46,117 bases of DNA from Vibrio injensis (lineage in GTDB: Bacteria > Pseudomonadota > Gammaproteobacteria > Enterobacterales > Vibrionaceae), in contig NZ_BDJF01000029.1 of NCBI RefSeq assembly GCF_001895205.1, positions 1-46,117 on the forward strand, written 5' to 3'. The notes under the pieces were generated by a model, which was not told the origin of the DNA, searched no databases, and saw nothing but the letters and a program-made list of their open reading frames with translations. Of this stretch, positions 1 to 10,312 are shown piece by piece. A program made the translations under genes and the position numbers. Position 1 is the first letter of the stretch. Every line of letters starts with the position of its first letter.

Positions 1-194
1 GTAGAAATAGTAATACCGCGCTCACGCTCTTCTGGAGCATTGTCGATCGACGCGAAGTCTTTCGCTTCACCGCCGTATACTTTTGCAAGTACAGTACAGA
101 TAGCTGCTGTTAGAGTGGTTTTACCGTGGTCAACGTGGCCGATAGTACCAACGTTTACGTGCGGTTTCGTACGTTCAAATTTTGCTTTAGACAC
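1..194 (-). CDS. tuf: Elongation factor Tu, N-terminal part (runs off window start)
   Basis: EF-Tu delivers aminoacyl-tRNA to the ribosome as a GTP complex. The first 64 residues are present: the opening [20 protein letters not shown], then the P-loop GHVDHGKT at residues 19-26, and the sequence runs to the [10 protein letters not shown] switch region, where the window ends. Translation starts at a GTG codon (194-192) with the Shine-Dalgarno AGGAAGGA upstream; a GTG start is also used by E. coli tufA. It is the last gene of the str operon, 122 bases after fusA. The other tuf copy ends at the far edge of the window, in the same orientation. Confidence 0.97.
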   Translation of the reverse strand, partial: MSKAKFERTKPHVNVGTIGHVDHGKTTLTAAICTVLAKVYGGEAKDFASIDNAPEERERGITIS

Positions 195-316
195 GATCGT
201 GTTCCTTCCTAGTTATGATTCGCCTTAAGTCAAGTGCACTCAAAGCGCGCCAGAAATTGCTATTTTATGCGCCAACGCTCGTTAGCGCAATAGATTCGTT
301 ATTAATCAAATAACAA

Positions 317-2413
317 CTACCCACGTTCAGCAATGATTGCATCAGCAACATTTTTCGGCACCTCAGCGTACTCAGCAAACTCCATTGAGTAAGAAGCACG
401 GCCTTGGGTCGCAGAACGTAGATCTGTTGCGTAACCAAACATCTCTGAAAGTGGAACTCGAGCACGGATAATTTTGAGGCCAGCATTGCCATCATCCATG
501 CCTTCAATGATGCCACGACGACGATTTAAATCGCCGACTACATCACCCATCCAATCTTCAGGTGTGGTTATTTCAACTTTCATTAGCGGTTCAAGAATCA
601 CTGGGTTTGCTTCTAGCGCGCCCTTCTTGAATGCCATTGAGCCGGCGATTTTAAACGCCATTTCACTTGAGTCGACATCGTGGAATGAACCGTCGAAGAG
701 TGTTGCTTTGACATCCAAAATAGGATAGCCCGCTAACACACCATTGTTCATTTGCTCCTCGATCCCTTTCGCTACCGGGTTGATGAACTCTTTAGGAATT
801 GCACCGCCCACGATGGCGTCAACAAAGACAAAGCCTTGTCCTAACTCTGCAGGTTCAACTTTCAACCATACGTGACCGTATTGACCACGGCCACCAGACT
901 GGCGAACAAACTTGCCTTCCACTTCCGCTTGACCACGAATGGTTTCACGATACGCAACCTGAGGTTTACCCACGTTGCAATCAACGCTGAACTCACGTTT
1001 CATACGGTCAACGATGATGTCTAAGTGAAGCTCGCCCATACCAGAAATTAGCGTTTGTCCTGTTTCCTTATCCGTTTCGACTCGGAATGACGGGTCTTCA
1101 GCCGCTAATTTACCTAGCGCAATCCCCATTCGTTCCTGATCCGCTTTTGAGCGAGGCTCAACCGCGATTTGGATAACAGGCTCAGGAAACTCCATACGCT
1201 CAAGAATCACTTTATGATCTTGATGACAGAGCGTGTCACCGGTAGTGACATCTTTCAAGCCAATAGCGGCGGCGATATCGCCAGCACGAACTTCTTTAAT
1301 TTCTTCACGTTTATTGGCATGCATTTGAACAATACGACCAAAACGTTCTTTCTTTTGTTTGACGGAGTTATAAACCGCATCACCAGAGTTAACCACTCCA
1401 GAATAGACACGAATAAACGTCAAAGTACCAACAAATGGGTCGGTAGCAATTTTAAATGCTAAAGCAGAAAACGGTTCATTATCGTCGGCGTGACGCTCAA
1501 CTTCATTCTCGTTCTCATCAATACCTTTGATCGCCGGTACTTCTACTGGTGATGGCAAAAATTCAACCACTGCATCCAAAACAGCTTGCACACCTTTATT
1601 TTTAAACGCGCTACCACAAGTGGCAAGAACGATTTCGTTGTTCAGTGTGCGCTGACGGAGCGCTTGTTTGATTTCAGCTTCAGTAAGTACGCCGTCTTCA
1701 AGGTATTTATCCATCAATTCTTCGCTCGCTTCCGCAGCGACTTCAACTAAGTTGTTGTGCCACTCTTCAGCCAGCTCGAGCATATCATCCGGAATCGCTT
1801 CATAGGTAAAGCTCATGCCTTGATCGGCTTCATTCCAGTTGATGGCTTTCATCTTGATAAGGTCGATGACACCGCGAAAATCCTCTTCAGCACCAATATT
1901 TAATTGGATAGGAACCGGAGTTGCACCAAGACGATGTTTAATTTGATCTACTACGCGTAGGAAGTCTGCACCAGTACGGTCCATCTTATTAACAAACACA
2001 ATGCGTGGAACATGGTATTTATCTGCTTGACGCCACACGGTTTCAGACTGAGGTTCAACACCAGATGAACCACAAAAGACAACCACAGCTCCATCAAGCA
2101 CACGCAGTGAACGCTCTACTTCGATAGTGAAGTCAACGTGTCCAGGAGTGTCAATGATGTTAATGCGATGATCTTGGAATTGTGCATCCATACCACGCCA
2201 GAAGGCAGTTGTTGCAGCAGAGGTAATGGTGATACCACGCTCCTGCTCCTGCTCCATCCAGTCCATGGTGGCAGCACCATCGTGAACTTCGCCAAGTTTG
2301 TGAGAAAGGCCGGTATAGAACAGAATACGCTCAGTAGTGGTTGTTTTTCCTGCGTCTACGTGAGCACAGATACCGATATTACGGTAGCGCTCAATAGGAG
2401 TTTTACGAGCCAC
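317..2413 (-). CDS. fusA: Elongation factor G
   Basis: This is the translocation GTPase of the ribosome, 698 residues, close to the E. coli length of 704. The P-loop AHVDAGKT is at residues 17-24, followed by the switch II motif DTPGH and by NKMD for guanine recognition. The C-terminal domains IV and V carry the conserved [11 protein letters not shown] and RASYSMEF stretches. The start is GTG (2413-2411) with AGAGGA about seven bases upstream. It sits between rpsG and tuf in the str operon and is co-transcribed from the rpsL promoter. Domain IV differs visibly from E. coli, but nothing suggests loss of function. Confidence 0.98.
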   Translation of the reverse strand: MARKTPIERYRNIGICAHVDAGKTTTTERILFYTGLSHKLGEVHDGAATMDWMEQEQERGITITSAATTAFWRGMDAQFQDHRINIIDTPGHVDFTIEVERSLRVLDGAVVVFCGSSGVEPQSETVWRQADKYHVPRIVFVNKMDRTGADFLRVVDQIKHRLGATPVPIQLNIGAEEDFRGVIDLIKMKAINWNEADQGMSFTYEAIPDDMLELAEEWHNNLVEVAAEASEELMDKYLEDGVLTEAEIKQALRQRTLNNEIVLATCGSAFKNKGVQAVLDAVVEFLPSPVEVPAIKGIDENENEVERHADDNEPFSALAFKIATDPFVGTLTFIRVYSGVVNSGDAVYNSVKQKKERFGRIVQMHANKREEIKEVRAGDIAAAIGLKDVTTGDTLCHQDHKVILERMEFPEPVIQIAVEPRSKADQERMGIALGKLAAEDPSFRVETDKETGQTLISGMGELHLDIIVDRMKREFSVDCNVGKPQVAYRETIRGQAEVEGKFVRQSGGRGQYGHVWLKVEPAELGQGFVFVDAIVGGAIPKEFINPVAKGIEEQMNNGVLAGYPILDVKATLFDGSFHDVDSSEMAFKIAGSMAFKKGALEANPVILEPLMKVEITTPEDWMGDVVGDLNRRRGIIEGMDDGNAGLKIIRARVPLSEMFGYATDLRSATQGRASYSMEFAEYAEVPKNVADAIIAERG

Positions 2414-2488
2414 GATTGTATCCTCTTACTAAGGGAAACCTTAGAAAATAGAAATGTGCTGCGAGAGAACCTCGCAGCACAGAAGGTA

Positions 2489-2959
2489 TTACCAGCGGTA
2501 ATGAGCGAAGGCTTTGTTCGCTTCTGCCATACGGTGAACGTCTTCACGTTTCTTAACAGCAGTACCTTTGTTTTCTGACGCATCTAGCATTTCAGCTGCT
2601 AAGCGACCAGCCATAGATTTTTCACCACGCTTACGCGCAGCTTCAACCAACCAACGCATAGCAAGTGCGTTACGGCGAACCGGACGTACTTCTACTGGCA
2701 CTTGGTAAGTTGAACCACCCACACGGCGAGATTTAACTTCTACCGCAGGACGTACATTTTCAAGAGCTTGTTCAAAAACAGCCAAGTGATCTTTACCAGA
2801 TTTCTCAGCCATAGTGTCTAGTGCAGTGTAAACAATTTTCTCTGCAGTAGATTTTTTACCGTCAACCATAAGGATGTTAACGAATTTTGCCAGCAGTTCA
2901 GATTTGAACTTTGGATCTGGAAGGATCTTACGCTGACCAATAACGCGACGACGTGGCAT
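2489..2959 (-). CDS. rpsG: 30S ribosomal protein S7
   Basis: S7 organises the 3' major domain of 16S rRNA and, in E. coli, represses str operon translation by binding the rpsL-rpsG intercistronic RNA. The 156-residue product starts with [16 protein letters not shown] and contains the typical [15 protein letters not shown] signature. The C-terminus HYRW matches the short form seen in many gamma-proteobacteria. It lies 75 bases upstream of fusA and 100 bases downstream of rpsL, so a similar S7 feedback site could sit in the 2960-3059 gap; I did not model its fold. Confidence 0.98.
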   Translation of the reverse strand: MPRRRVIGQRKILPDPKFKSELLAKFVNILMVDGKKSTAEKIVYTALDTMAEKSGKDHLAVFEQALENVRPAVEVKSRRVGGSTYQVPVEVRPVRRNALAMRWLVEAARKRGEKSMAGRLAAEMLDASENKGTAVKKREDVHRMAEANKAFAHYRW

Positions 2960-3059
2960 GGAATATTCTCCGTTGTCTTCTTCAGGTTTTTTCCAAAACT
3001 ATACAGTTTTTTCAAAATAACAAATTAATTTAGTGTTTGGCCTTACTTAACGGAATCCA

Positions 3060-3437
<378 letters not shown>

Positions 3438-3515
3438 CTAGCTCCTGAATTTACTTAACGTAAGCTTTATGAAAAATCTAGCCCTGATTGTGATTTGCAC
3501 AAATAGGGACGCAAA

Positions 3516-3544
3516 ATTCTATGCAGCAGTGAGAGGTGTGTCAA
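3516..3544 (-). promoter_or_regulatory. str operon promoter (upstream of rpsL)
   Basis: Reading the minus strand, TTGACA (3539-3544) is followed by a 17-base spacer and TAGAAT (3516-3521), then TTTTGCGTCCC. The -35 is perfect and the -10 has one mismatch. The position upstream of rpsL matches the known str promoter of E. coli. The sequence after the -10 is nearly the same as at the rplJ and rplK promoters in this window. Confidence 0.85.
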
Positions 3545-3613
3545 GAAATATACAGATCTTTTTTATCCAGCAACATCAGCGTAGTGGATACTTTAGCGAA
3601 CACTCGATAAAAA

Positions 3614-3892
3614 TTAACACCAACTTATTGATTTCTCTTCACTTACTGTCATTTCAACAAAATCATTCATCGTTATTTGCTCAATAGAACTTGAGCACTT
3701 TTCTAACCATCCTCTAGCCAAAAGATCCTCACGCAGTGCATAAACTGACTCAATAGCCTGTAAATCGCTAAAATAAGGGCTCTGTGGGCTAGTGAGATAA
3801 ACGGCATTTTCGATCAACAATAGTCGATCGTGAGCTTGAAAATAACGACGAACTAATTTTAGCTGTTGAGGATGTTTAATAATGTGCAGCAC
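3614..3892 (-). CDS. tusB: TusB, sulfur relay subunit
   Basis: TusB is the small subunit of the TusBCD complex, which passes persulfide sulfur from TusA to TusE for 2-thiouridine synthesis at tRNA position 34. I chose the GTG at 3892-3890, giving MLHIIKHP, because E. coli TusB begins MLHTLHRSP; the open frame continues upstream to a TTG at 3913 that would overlap the tusC stop. The product is 92 residues (95 in E. coli). Conserved features include the RLLLIENAVYL and YALREDLLARGW stretches. It is the last gene of tusDCB, 17 bases after tusC, and precedes the str operon in the same direction. Confidence 0.9.
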   Translation of the reverse strand: MLHIIKHPQQLKLVRRYFQAHDRLLLIENAVYLTSPQSPYFSDLQAIESVYALREDLLARGWLEKCSSSIEQITMNDFVEMTVSEEKSISWC

Positions 3893-3909
3893 TCGTTTAT
3901 CCCGTGGTA

Positions 3910-4266
3910 TCAAAAAGTCACAATGTGGTCAAAAGATTGCCACATCACCCCAATCGTTTGAGGCGCAATAGGCAAAGCATCAATGATTAATGGTTCATCC
4001 GTTAACCCCCATTCGGCAAGACTTTGCTCACAGATATAGCGCTGTTCAACATCATACAAATCGAGCAATTTGAATGCGCTAATGTAATCGCGACTTAAAA
4101 TAACGCTAGGATCTTGCCCGGTGACCAATTGCAAGACTCCTTCACCAACAAAAAAAACGGCTAAATCGTCACTGTAAGCCGAGGCCGCAAGCACGGCATC
4201 GAGTCCTTCACGCCCTGTACTGGTAGCGTGGGGAGGAGAATGAAACACAAAGGCGATTTTTTTCAA
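3910..4266 (-). CDS. tusC: TusC, sulfur relay subunit
   Basis: TusC is the second subunit of the TusBCD sulfur-transfer complex and belongs to the DsrE/F family. The 118-residue product starts [24 protein letters not shown], matching the family pattern of an N-terminal strand followed by a nucleotide-like loop. Its start overlaps the tusD stop by four bases, which suggests translational coupling. Length matches E. coli TusC (119). Confidence 0.93.
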   Translation of the reverse strand: MKKIAFVFHSPPHATSTGREGLDAVLAASAYSDDLAVFFVGEGVLQLVTGQDPSVILSRDYISAFKLLDLYDVEQRYICEQSLAEWGLTDEPLIIDALPIAPQTIGVMWQSFDHIVTF

Positions 4267-4676
4267 AATTGTACCACTCTATCCTCAGTTAATAACGCCT
4301 CGGCTAAGGCCCCTAGCCCTGCTTGTGAAAAGTCCATCGCTAAACTTGATACTGGTAATTGATGCTGTTCGGCTTCGCTTTGACTGATAATACCGCGTCG
4401 TAATGCTGCAGCAACGCAAGTTTCTAAGCGAATTTGATGCTTCTTCGCCATGGTTTGCCATGCTTTCACAAGATCAAACTCATCATTAGCAGGAACGGTT
4501 AATCCCGAGCCATTCAGCACACCTTCTTGATAGAAGAAAATACGCTTAATACTATGGCCTTTCTTGAGTGCCGATTGAGCAAAAAGATAAGCATTGCGCG
4601 CAGACTGAGTTCCATAAGCAGGGCCTGTCACCAATAGCGTATAAGTCAACGGTATGCTTTGTTGACTCACGAACAC
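4263..4676 (-). CDS. tusD: TusD, sulfurtransferase subunit with catalytic cysteine
   Basis: TusD carries the active cysteine of the TusBCD complex. Recognisable parts are [15 protein letters not shown] near the N-terminus, [21 protein letters not shown], the active-site stretch [12 protein letters not shown], and the terminal [18 protein letters not shown]. The start is uncertain: GTG at 4676 lies four bases after a GAGG and overlaps the yheO stop by ten bases; GTG at 4670 and TTG at 4649 are alternatives, the last fitting E. coli TusD best. The operon order yheO-tusD-tusC-tusB is the same as in E. coli. Confidence 0.93.
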   Translation of the reverse strand: MFVSQQSIPLTYTLLVTGPAYGTQSARNAYLFAQSALKKGHSIKRIFFYQEGVLNGSGLTVPANDEFDLVKAWQTMAKKHQIRLETCVAAALRRGIISQSEAEQHQLPVSSLAMDFSQAGLGALAEALLTEDRVVQF

Positions 4677-5389
4677 TCATCCTCTGTTTTACGTTGGCGG
4701 ATATACAGATAAACCGTATGTTTGGATATATTCAACCGATCTGCCACACGATTGATCGCATCTTTGATATCAAAAATTCCCTTATCGTACAACGCCATCA
4801 CAATCTGGCGATTTTTAGTATTGTTCGAGACTGATTTATCGGCATTAATTTCTTCAATGGTGCGTTCAACGGTTTGATCGACCAACTCGACCACATCACT
4901 GGCAAAGTTAACTGGCGCTGCAGCTTCTTGCGCTTCAGGTGTCGGCATAAAAGAGTGCAACACCTGTGAAAAAGGGGCGTCAAGGTTGACGTTAATGCAT
5001 AACAAACCAATCACTCGATGTTCTCCATTACGAATGGCGACCGTAATAGACTTCATCAATACGCCACCTTTTGCTCTGGTAAAATACGAGCGAGAAAAGT
5101 TACGTTCGGAGCCTTCAATATCGCGCAGCATTTTTAACGCTAAATCGGTGATCGGTGACCCTACTTGACGACCCGTGTTCTCACCATTGGCGATTTTTAT
5201 CGCCGAAGTATTCAGGTCTTCTAACGAATGCAAAACAATCTCACAAAAGGGACCGATTAAGCTTGCTAGACCATCGACCATTGCTTCATAGGAACGCAAA
5301 ATCACTTTATCGTGCTCTGTAAATGGTTTTACATGCACAAATTCCATATCCATCAGCATATCGGCGTTAATGCTTTCTGTCGTTGTCAC
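4667..5389 (-). CDS. yheO: YheO-family PAS/HTH transcriptional regulator
   Basis: This 240-residue protein matches E. coli YheO along its length. The N-terminal PAS-like YheO domain contains [32 protein letters not shown] and [13 protein letters not shown]. The C-terminal DauR-type helix-turn-helix has [20 protein letters not shown] followed by [10 protein letters not shown]. Members are DNA-binding regulators with few known targets. It is the promoter-proximal gene of the yheO-tusDCB unit. I infer a role linked to the tus genes only from the operon. Confidence 0.9.
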   Translation of the reverse strand: MTTTESINADMLMDMEFVHVKPFTEHDKVILRSYEAMVDGLASLIGPFCEIVLHSLEDLNTSAIKIANGENTGRQVGSPITDLALKMLRDIEGSERNFSRSYFTRAKGGVLMKSITVAIRNGEHRVIGLLCINVNLDAPFSQVLHSFMPTPEAQEAAAPVNFASDVVELVDQTVERTIEEINADKSVSNNTKNRQIVMALYDKGIFDIKDAINRVADRLNISKHTVYLYIRQRKTEDECS

Positions 5390-5582
5390 TGTACTTTGAC
5401 CTTAGAACGTAAAATCAACAAATTGATGTAAGTTTATCAGAAAATTTTAAACGTGGACTAGGCTATCTTGCAATGCAGTGATGTAGAACAAATTATACGA
5501 TGAATATCTCCCTAGCAAAGCATCAGTACTTTTACCATTTGACAAGGGATGATAAAAAATTGGTTAAAAAGTTGGTTTTACT

Positions 5583-5612
5583 TATAAAAAAGGCCTGAAT
5601 CTTCAGGCCTTT
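5583..5612 (-). terminator. fkpA intrinsic terminator
   Basis: Arms AAAGGCCTGAA (5589-5599) and TTCAGGCCTTT (5602-5612) form an 11-bp stem with a very short loop. On the minus strand the stem is followed by a run of T residues, so it ends fkpA transcription 37 bases after the stop. The 5390-5648 gap around it also holds the yheO upstream region; I see no gene in it. Confidence 0.85.
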
Positions 5613-5648
5613 GATACTTTTAATAAAGGATGAATCGCTATCTCTTAT

Positions 5649-6413
5649 TTATTGCGCTGCGTCGCCATTTTCTACTTTCAACAACTCAACTTCAAAAACC
5701 AAGGTAGAGTTTGCAGGAATGGTTGGTGTATCTTGCTCACCATAAGCCAATTCTGGCGGAATGACGAACTTGTATTTAGAACCTACTTGCATCAATTGCA
5801 CGCCTTCTGTCCAACCAGGGATCACACGGTTTAGCGGGAAAGTCGCAGGCTCACCACGATCGTAAGAGCTATCAAACTGAGTACCATCGGTCAGAGTGCC
5901 TTTGTAATGCACTTGTACCGTATCGGTCTCTTTTGGTGATTCACCTTGTGCTTCAGTTAAGACTTGATAAAGCAATCCAGATTCGGTTTTTTTCACCCCT
6001 TCTTGCTTCTCAAATTCAGCGCGGAACGCGTCTCCGGCTTGCTTGTTGGTGGCGGCTTTTTCAGCCGCTTGTGCTTGCATTGACGCAGCAACACGCTTAT
6101 CCAACGCTTCTAATGCTTCACGAGTCTGCTGTTCATCCATTTGCGCAGCACCAGCAAAAACATGCTCAATGCCTCTTAACACCATGTCTTTGTTAAGATC
6201 GATTCCAATTTCATTAGGCTTTTCGATACTGCTGGTTAAATAATTAGCAAAAGAGACACCAATCGCGTAAGCCGCTTTATCATCCTCTGACTTAAAAGTG
6301 ACACTTTGAACGGCAACAGAGGCATTTGGGGTAGCCGTTGTCTCTTCTTTTTGACAACCGGCTGCTAGCGCAACCGTAGCGGCAAGCAATGACACTTTAA
6401 AAAACGATTTCAT
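5649..6413 (-). CDS. fkpA: FKBP-type peptidyl-prolyl isomerase FkpA
   Basis: FkpA is a periplasmic chaperone and prolyl isomerase. The 254-residue product has an N-terminal signal with a lipobox-like LAAGC (Cys20), an FKBP_N dimerisation and chaperone region at roughly residues 40-145, and a C-terminal FKBP domain containing [18 protein letters not shown] and [20 protein letters not shown]. The lipobox suggests membrane anchoring, unlike soluble E. coli FkpA; this is inference. It is transcribed alone, divergent from the WD40 gene, and has its own terminator. The 6414-6550 gap must hold both promoters. Confidence 0.95.
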   Translation of the reverse strand: MKSFFKVSLLAATVALAAGCQKEETTATPNASVAVQSVTFKSEDDKAAYAIGVSFANYLTSSIEKPNEIGIDLNKDMVLRGIEHVFAGAAQMDEQQTREALEALDKRVAASMQAQAAEKAATNKQAGDAFRAEFEKQEGVKKTESGLLYQVLTEAQGESPKETDTVQVHYKGTLTDGTQFDSSYDRGEPATFPLNRVIPGWTEGVQLMQVGSKYKFVIPPELAYGEQDTPTIPANSTLVFEVELLKVENGDAAQ

Positions 6414-6550
6414 TCAATTCTCCAACTTTGTAGGTAAACCTTTCTGTTATTGAGCACAAACCGACGGATTAAACTGGTGCACAATAGTATGTTGTACCAA
6501 TATAACGGTATGTTTGGTAATTGTCTTTACTACTCAACGGATAATTAATT

Positions 6551-7534
6551 GTGCTGCGGATAATTTCTCATTTCATAGTACCGACGGTTGTCATTTTTCT
6601 GTTAAATGGCTGTTTCTTCTTTAATCAAGAGACTGACCGCTGGATTTTAGAACCCAATGGCTCAACCGGATTTGGTCTAAGCCGTGATGGGCGTTTTGCA
6701 TTAATTTACTCCCAAGAACACCAATTGGTTTTATGGGATTTAGCACAACGTCAAATTCTAGCGGAGCTAGGCGCGCAAGACCCTGAAGCCAACCCGGTCT
6801 CGTACATTCGTATTACTGATAATGGCCGTTATGCGATAACAGCCACACAAATCAATTTTGCCGTGTGGGACTTAAGTTGGACCCAAGCCCAAGGGTTATG
6901 GTCTATCTCTGATGGTTTAATCATGGATGTCGCTCTGAGTAACGATGGGCAACAAGTTTTGCTAGGGGTGTCCAATGGTAAAGCCATCTACGTTGACTTA
7001 GTCACTGGACGACGGCTTGAGTTCCTTGCTCATCAGGAAAAAGTCAATTCTGTGGCTTTATCACCTAACGGTCGTTATGCCTTAACTGGTGGAAATGATT
7101 ATACCGCTTATCTGTGGGATACTCAGAGTGGGCAGATTATCTATACTTTTGAGCATGAACAACGGGTTAACCGGGTTGCTTTACAGCGTGATGGTCAGTT
7201 AGCTTTCACTTCTGATGGTGGTAATCAATCGATTATTTGGAATTTACATACGGGTGAAAAACAAGCCAAACTACGTAGTCTTTCTAGACAGCTTATTTTC
7301 TCTAGCGCACGATTTTCAGATGATGGACGCTATCTACTCACTGGAACGCCATCTAGTCGTATCGAAATATGGTCAGCAACTAATGGTAAAAAACTCGCCC
7401 GCTTTGAAGCTAAACCACAAAAAGATGCGCGCCCCCCAAGGGCTGTGGTGTATGATGCGGTTTTCAATCCACAATACAGCGTTATTTCTGGCACGTCTGC
7501 AGGAATCGCTCAAGCTTGGGAGTTCAATCCGTGA
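6551..7534 (+). CDS. WD40-repeat lipoprotein of unknown function
   Basis: This is a 327-residue predicted lipoprotein. The hydrophobic leader IVPTVVIFLLNGC gives a lipobox at Cys21; the residue after Cys is Phe, not Asp, so outer-membrane sorting is likely if it is lipidated. The rest is a beta-propeller of about six to seven blades with repeats such as VNSVALSPNGRYALTGG and AYLWDTQSGQ. The start is GTG (6551), as no better codon precedes the leader. Its stop overlaps the slyX start (GTGA), so the two are translationally coupled. WD40 propellers usually act as binding scaffolds; no partner can be named from sequence. Confidence 0.88.
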   Translation: MLRIISHFIVPTVVIFLLNGCFFFNQETDRWILEPNGSTGFGLSRDGRFALIYSQEHQLVLWDLAQRQILAELGAQDPEANPVSYIRITDNGRYAITATQINFAVWDLSWTQAQGLWSISDGLIMDVALSNDGQQVLLGVSNGKAIYVDLVTGRRLEFLAHQEKVNSVALSPNGRYALTGGNDYTAYLWDTQSGQIIYTFEHEQRVNRVALQRDGQLAFTSDGGNQSIIWNLHTGEKQAKLRSLSRQLIFSSARFSDDGRYLLTGTPSSRIEIWSATNGKKLARFEAKPQKDARPPRAVVYDAVFNPQYSVISGTSAGIAQAWEFNP

Positions 7535-7761
7535 TCATACAAAACGCAGCAGAACAACAGCTACAGCAACGTATTGATGATTTAGAGTGTAAGCTGGCTT
7601 TTCAAGAGCAGACCATTGACGAACTCAATTCAGCTCTGACCCAACAACAACTCTTGATTAATAAAATGCAAGATCAAATGAAATATGTGGTCGGAAAAAT
7701 GAAAAATATGGATACATCAAACTTAGCGGATCCAGCCAATGAAACGCCACCACACTATTAA
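7531..7761 (+). CDS. slyX: SlyX family coiled-coil protein
   Basis: SlyX is a small conserved protein of unknown function first linked to phage lysis phenotypes in E. coli. The 76-residue product is one long coiled coil (LQQRIDDLECKLAFQEQTID) and ends with the family signature ETPPHY. I chose the GTG at 7531 because GGGAG lies eight bases upstream and E. coli SlyX starts at the same place in alignment; the open frame extends back to a TTG at 7516. It overlaps the WD40 stop codon. Confidence 0.92.
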   Translation: MIIQNAAEQQLQQRIDDLECKLAFQEQTIDELNSALTQQQLLINKMQDQMKYVVGKMKNMDTSNLADPANETPPHY

Positions 7762-7793
7762 TAGTCTTGATGAACTCAACAATCACGGCTTAT

Positions 7794-7982
7794 TCAAACG
7801 ATGAAGAAGTAAACTATCACCATTCCAGTGACAACTAAGCATCCTCCTATACGTCGCAATTGATTATCCTCTTGCTGTGCAAGCTGCTGCATCATATTGC
7901 GCCATCCTTGAGGCGCAATCAGCGGACCAACCCCTTCAACAACAAGCAACAATCCTACTGCAATCCATAATGATGTGGTCAT
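7794..7982 (-). CDS. yjeT: DUF2065 small inner-membrane protein (YjeT-like)
   Basis: This 62-residue protein has two predicted membrane segments (LWIAVGLLLVVEGVGPLIA and CLVVTGMVIVYFFIV) separated by a short polar loop, as in E. coli YjeT. The start is the ATG at 7982, giving MTTSLWIAVG; a longer frame to 8057 would include the hflC terminator and is unlikely. It follows hflC, as in E. coli, but an intrinsic terminator lies between them, so expression depends on readthrough or a promoter in the gap. It converges with slyX, 32 bases away. Function unknown. Confidence 0.88.
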   Translation of the reverse strand: MTTSLWIAVGLLLVVEGVGPLIAPQGWRNMMQQLAQQEDNQLRRIGGCLVVTGMVIVYFFIV

Positions 7983-7994
7983 TTCTACCTCACT

Positions 7995-8024
7995 AAAAAA
8001 AGAAAGGCTCCTGAGGAGCCTTTC
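7995..8024 (-). terminator. Terminator after hflC
   Basis: Perfect 10-bp arms GAAAGGCTCC (8002-8011) and GGAGCCTTTC (8015-8024) with a three-base loop, followed on the minus strand by seven T residues (7995-8001). It should end the hfq-hflX-hflK-hflC transcript and reduce entry into the DUF2065 gene. Confidence 0.9.
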
Positions 8025-8099
8025 TGAATAATATTCAAATAATCCGTTTGTTATCATCTCTATAATGGCATCAAACCATTTAGAATAGGCATCGTGCGA

Positions 8100-9080
8100 T
8101 TATTTTGCTGATGAGCCTCTAGCACTATTCATGTATTGGAAGAAGTCACTCTTTGGATCCAAGACTAAGATATCACTTTTCTGGCTAAATGAGTTTTCAT
8201 ACGCTTGCAAAGAACGTAAGAAACTGAAGAACTCAGGATCTTTACTATAAGCGTCAGCGTAAACTTTAGCTGATGTCGCATCCGCTTGACCACGCGTTAT
8301 CCGTGCAGTTCTATCGGCTTCAGCTAAAATCGTCGCCACTTCAAGATCCGCTTGAGCACGAATTACTTCTGCTCTCTCACGGCCTTGTGAACGGTGACGA
8401 CGAGCAACCGCTTCACGTTCAGCACGCATACGACGATAAATCGATTCACTGATTTCATCCGGAAGGTTGATCTTCTTCATTCTGAAATCAACAACGTAAA
8501 CACCCAAGTCTTTGCTCGCGTTTACTCGGGTCTCTTTCAGAACATTGGCCATGATCTGATCACGTTGCCCATCAACTTCTAAAGCTTGTCTTGCAGCTTC
8601 AGTGGTGACTATTTCATCATCAGCACTATCAGGAAGTACCGCTTCATTACGTGGACCAGAAACAATTTGCTTAATGTCTCGAGAACCGATCTCTGCCCTG
8701 AGAACGTCGGTAACACGACGTTCAAGTAACGCTTGTGCTGTGAAAATATTACCACCGCCAGTCGCTAAGTAAAATTGACCAAAATCTTCAATTCGCCACT
8801 TAACGTAGGTATCGATAATAACGTCTTTTTGCTCAGAAGTTACAAAACGGTCTGAACGTCCATCCATGGTTTGAATACGAGCATTCAGTGTGTGTACTCG
8901 ATCAAAAATAGGCATTTTAAAATGCAAGCCTGGTTCATAGATTTTAGACATTTCATTGTCATCTTGAATCACTCGTCCAAAACGAATTACGATGCCTCGT
9001 TCTCCCTCTGGAACAACAAACATCGACATCAAGAGCAATGCTAAAAAGACCACAACGACCGGGATCATTAACTTACGCAT
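8100..9080 (-). CDS. hflC: HflC, FtsH protease modulator
   Basis: HflC forms with HflK a large SPFH complex in the inner membrane that encloses and modulates the FtsH protease. The 326-residue product has an N-terminal membrane anchor (about residues 4-22, LMIPVVVVFLALLLMSMFVV) and a band-7/SPFH domain starting GERGIVIRFGRV. An Ala/Glu-rich coiled region follows (RAEVIRAQADLEVATILAEA). The start is two bases after the hflK stop, a typical coupled pair. Confidence 0.97.
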   Translation of the reverse strand: MRKLMIPVVVVFLALLLMSMFVVPEGERGIVIRFGRVIQDDNEMSKIYEPGLHFKMPIFDRVHTLNARIQTMDGRSDRFVTSEQKDVIIDTYVKWRIEDFGQFYLATGGGNIFTAQALLERRVTDVLRAEIGSRDIKQIVSGPRNEAVLPDSADDEIVTTEAARQALEVDGQRDQIMANVLKETRVNASKDLGVYVVDFRMKKINLPDEISESIYRRMRAEREAVARRHRSQGRERAEVIRAQADLEVATILAEADRTARITRGQADATSAKVYADAYSKDPEFFSFLRSLQAYENSFSQKSDILVLDPKSDFFQYMNSARGSSAK

Positions 9081-9082
9081 GC

Positions 9083-10267
9083 TTAGTTTCTCCCTTGACG
9101 AGTGTTAATTGAACGAGGAACCGTGTTGCTACTTGGATCCTGACGCTGTGACTGTAGTCCAGCTTCATCTTGTGCTGATAAAGATCGAGTTTGGCGAGAC
9201 GGTGCAGCACCTTCTTGACCTGCGAGCTTATCGATCGGCAAATAGAGCAAATTGCCACTCGATTCTGAATCGATCAAAATCTTCGAGCTATTGGTATACA
9301 CTTGTTCCATGGTTTCAAGATACATACGATTACGAGTAACGTCTGGGGCGGCTTGATACTCAGGTAACAGTTTCTCAAATTGAGCAACCTGACCAAATGC
9401 TTCATTAATGATTCGCTCGCTGTAACCTAATGCTTCTCGTTTAACCCGTTCAGCACGACCTGTGGCTTGAGGTAAGATCTCATTCATGTACGCCTCAGCT
9501 TCACGAATGAAACGCTCTTCATCTTCTCGAGCAGCAATCGCGTCATCAAACGCATCTTTAACTTGCTCTGGCGGACGCGATGACTGGAAGTTAACGCCAA
9601 CCACTAATAAACCCATATCATAATCATCGATGATTTGGTTAAGTGTTTGTTGAGTGCTTTGACGAATTTGTTGACGACCCACGGTCAAGATACTATCCAT
9701 CAAGGAGTCACCAATCACCGCACGCAACGCTGAATCGGTGGCTTGATGCAAACTATCATCAGGATTAACCACTCGATACAAATACTTGTATGGGTCAACG
9801 ATACGATATTGGACATCCATCGCCACGTTGACGACGTTTTCATCTTTGGTCAACATGATACCCGAGGCACTCAACGAGCGAATCGCTTGAATATTGACGG
9901 GCGTTACTTCATCAATAAAACGAGGGCGCCAGTTCAAACCAGGATTAACTACACGATCGTATTGACCCAATCTTAAGACAACGCCTCGTTCGGCTTCTCC
10001 AATTGTATAGAAGCCTGAGAAAAACCAAATGGCAACAGCAAGTACGGCAATAACGCCAAAACCCATTGCTCCACCACCGGCAAACGAAGGACCATTGCCT
10101 CCTTTGCCAAACTTTCCGCCCAGCTTCTGACTCAGTTTATTAAACACTTCGTCTAAATCTGGCGGACCTTGATCACGACCACCTTTGTTACCGCGATTAT
10201 TATTTCCCCAAGGGTCATTATCGCGGCCGTTGTTGCCGTTGTTATTTCCGGGCTCATTCCACGCCAT
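9083..10267 (-). CDS. hflK: HflK, FtsH protease modulator
   Basis: HflK is the partner of HflC, 394 residues. The Gly/Asn-rich cytoplasmic N-terminus (MAWNEPGNNNGNNGRDNDPW) is typical of HflK. One membrane segment at about residues 72-90 (GFGVIAVLAVAIWFFSGFY) leads to the SPFH domain (GEAERGVVLRLGQYDRVVNP). The C-terminal tail is polar and low in complexity. It lies 45 bases after hflX on the same strand. Confidence 0.97.
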   Translation of the reverse strand: MAWNEPGNNNGNNGRDNDPWGNNNRGNKGGRDQGPPDLDEVFNKLSQKLGGKFGKGGNGPSFAGGGAMGFGVIAVLAVAIWFFSGFYTIGEAERGVVLRLGQYDRVVNPGLNWRPRFIDEVTPVNIQAIRSLSASGIMLTKDENVVNVAMDVQYRIVDPYKYLYRVVNPDDSLHQATDSALRAVIGDSLMDSILTVGRQQIRQSTQQTLNQIIDDYDMGLLVVGVNFQSSRPPEQVKDAFDDAIAAREDEERFIREAEAYMNEILPQATGRAERVKREALGYSERIINEAFGQVAQFEKLLPEYQAAPDVTRNRMYLETMEQVYTNSSKILIDSESSGNLLYLPIDKLAGQEGAAPSRQTRSLSAQDEAGLQSQRQDPSSNTVPRSINTRQGRN

Positions 10268-10312
10268 TAGAAAGCTCCATCATTTGATATGACGTTATAC
10301 TCTAGCAGTCCT

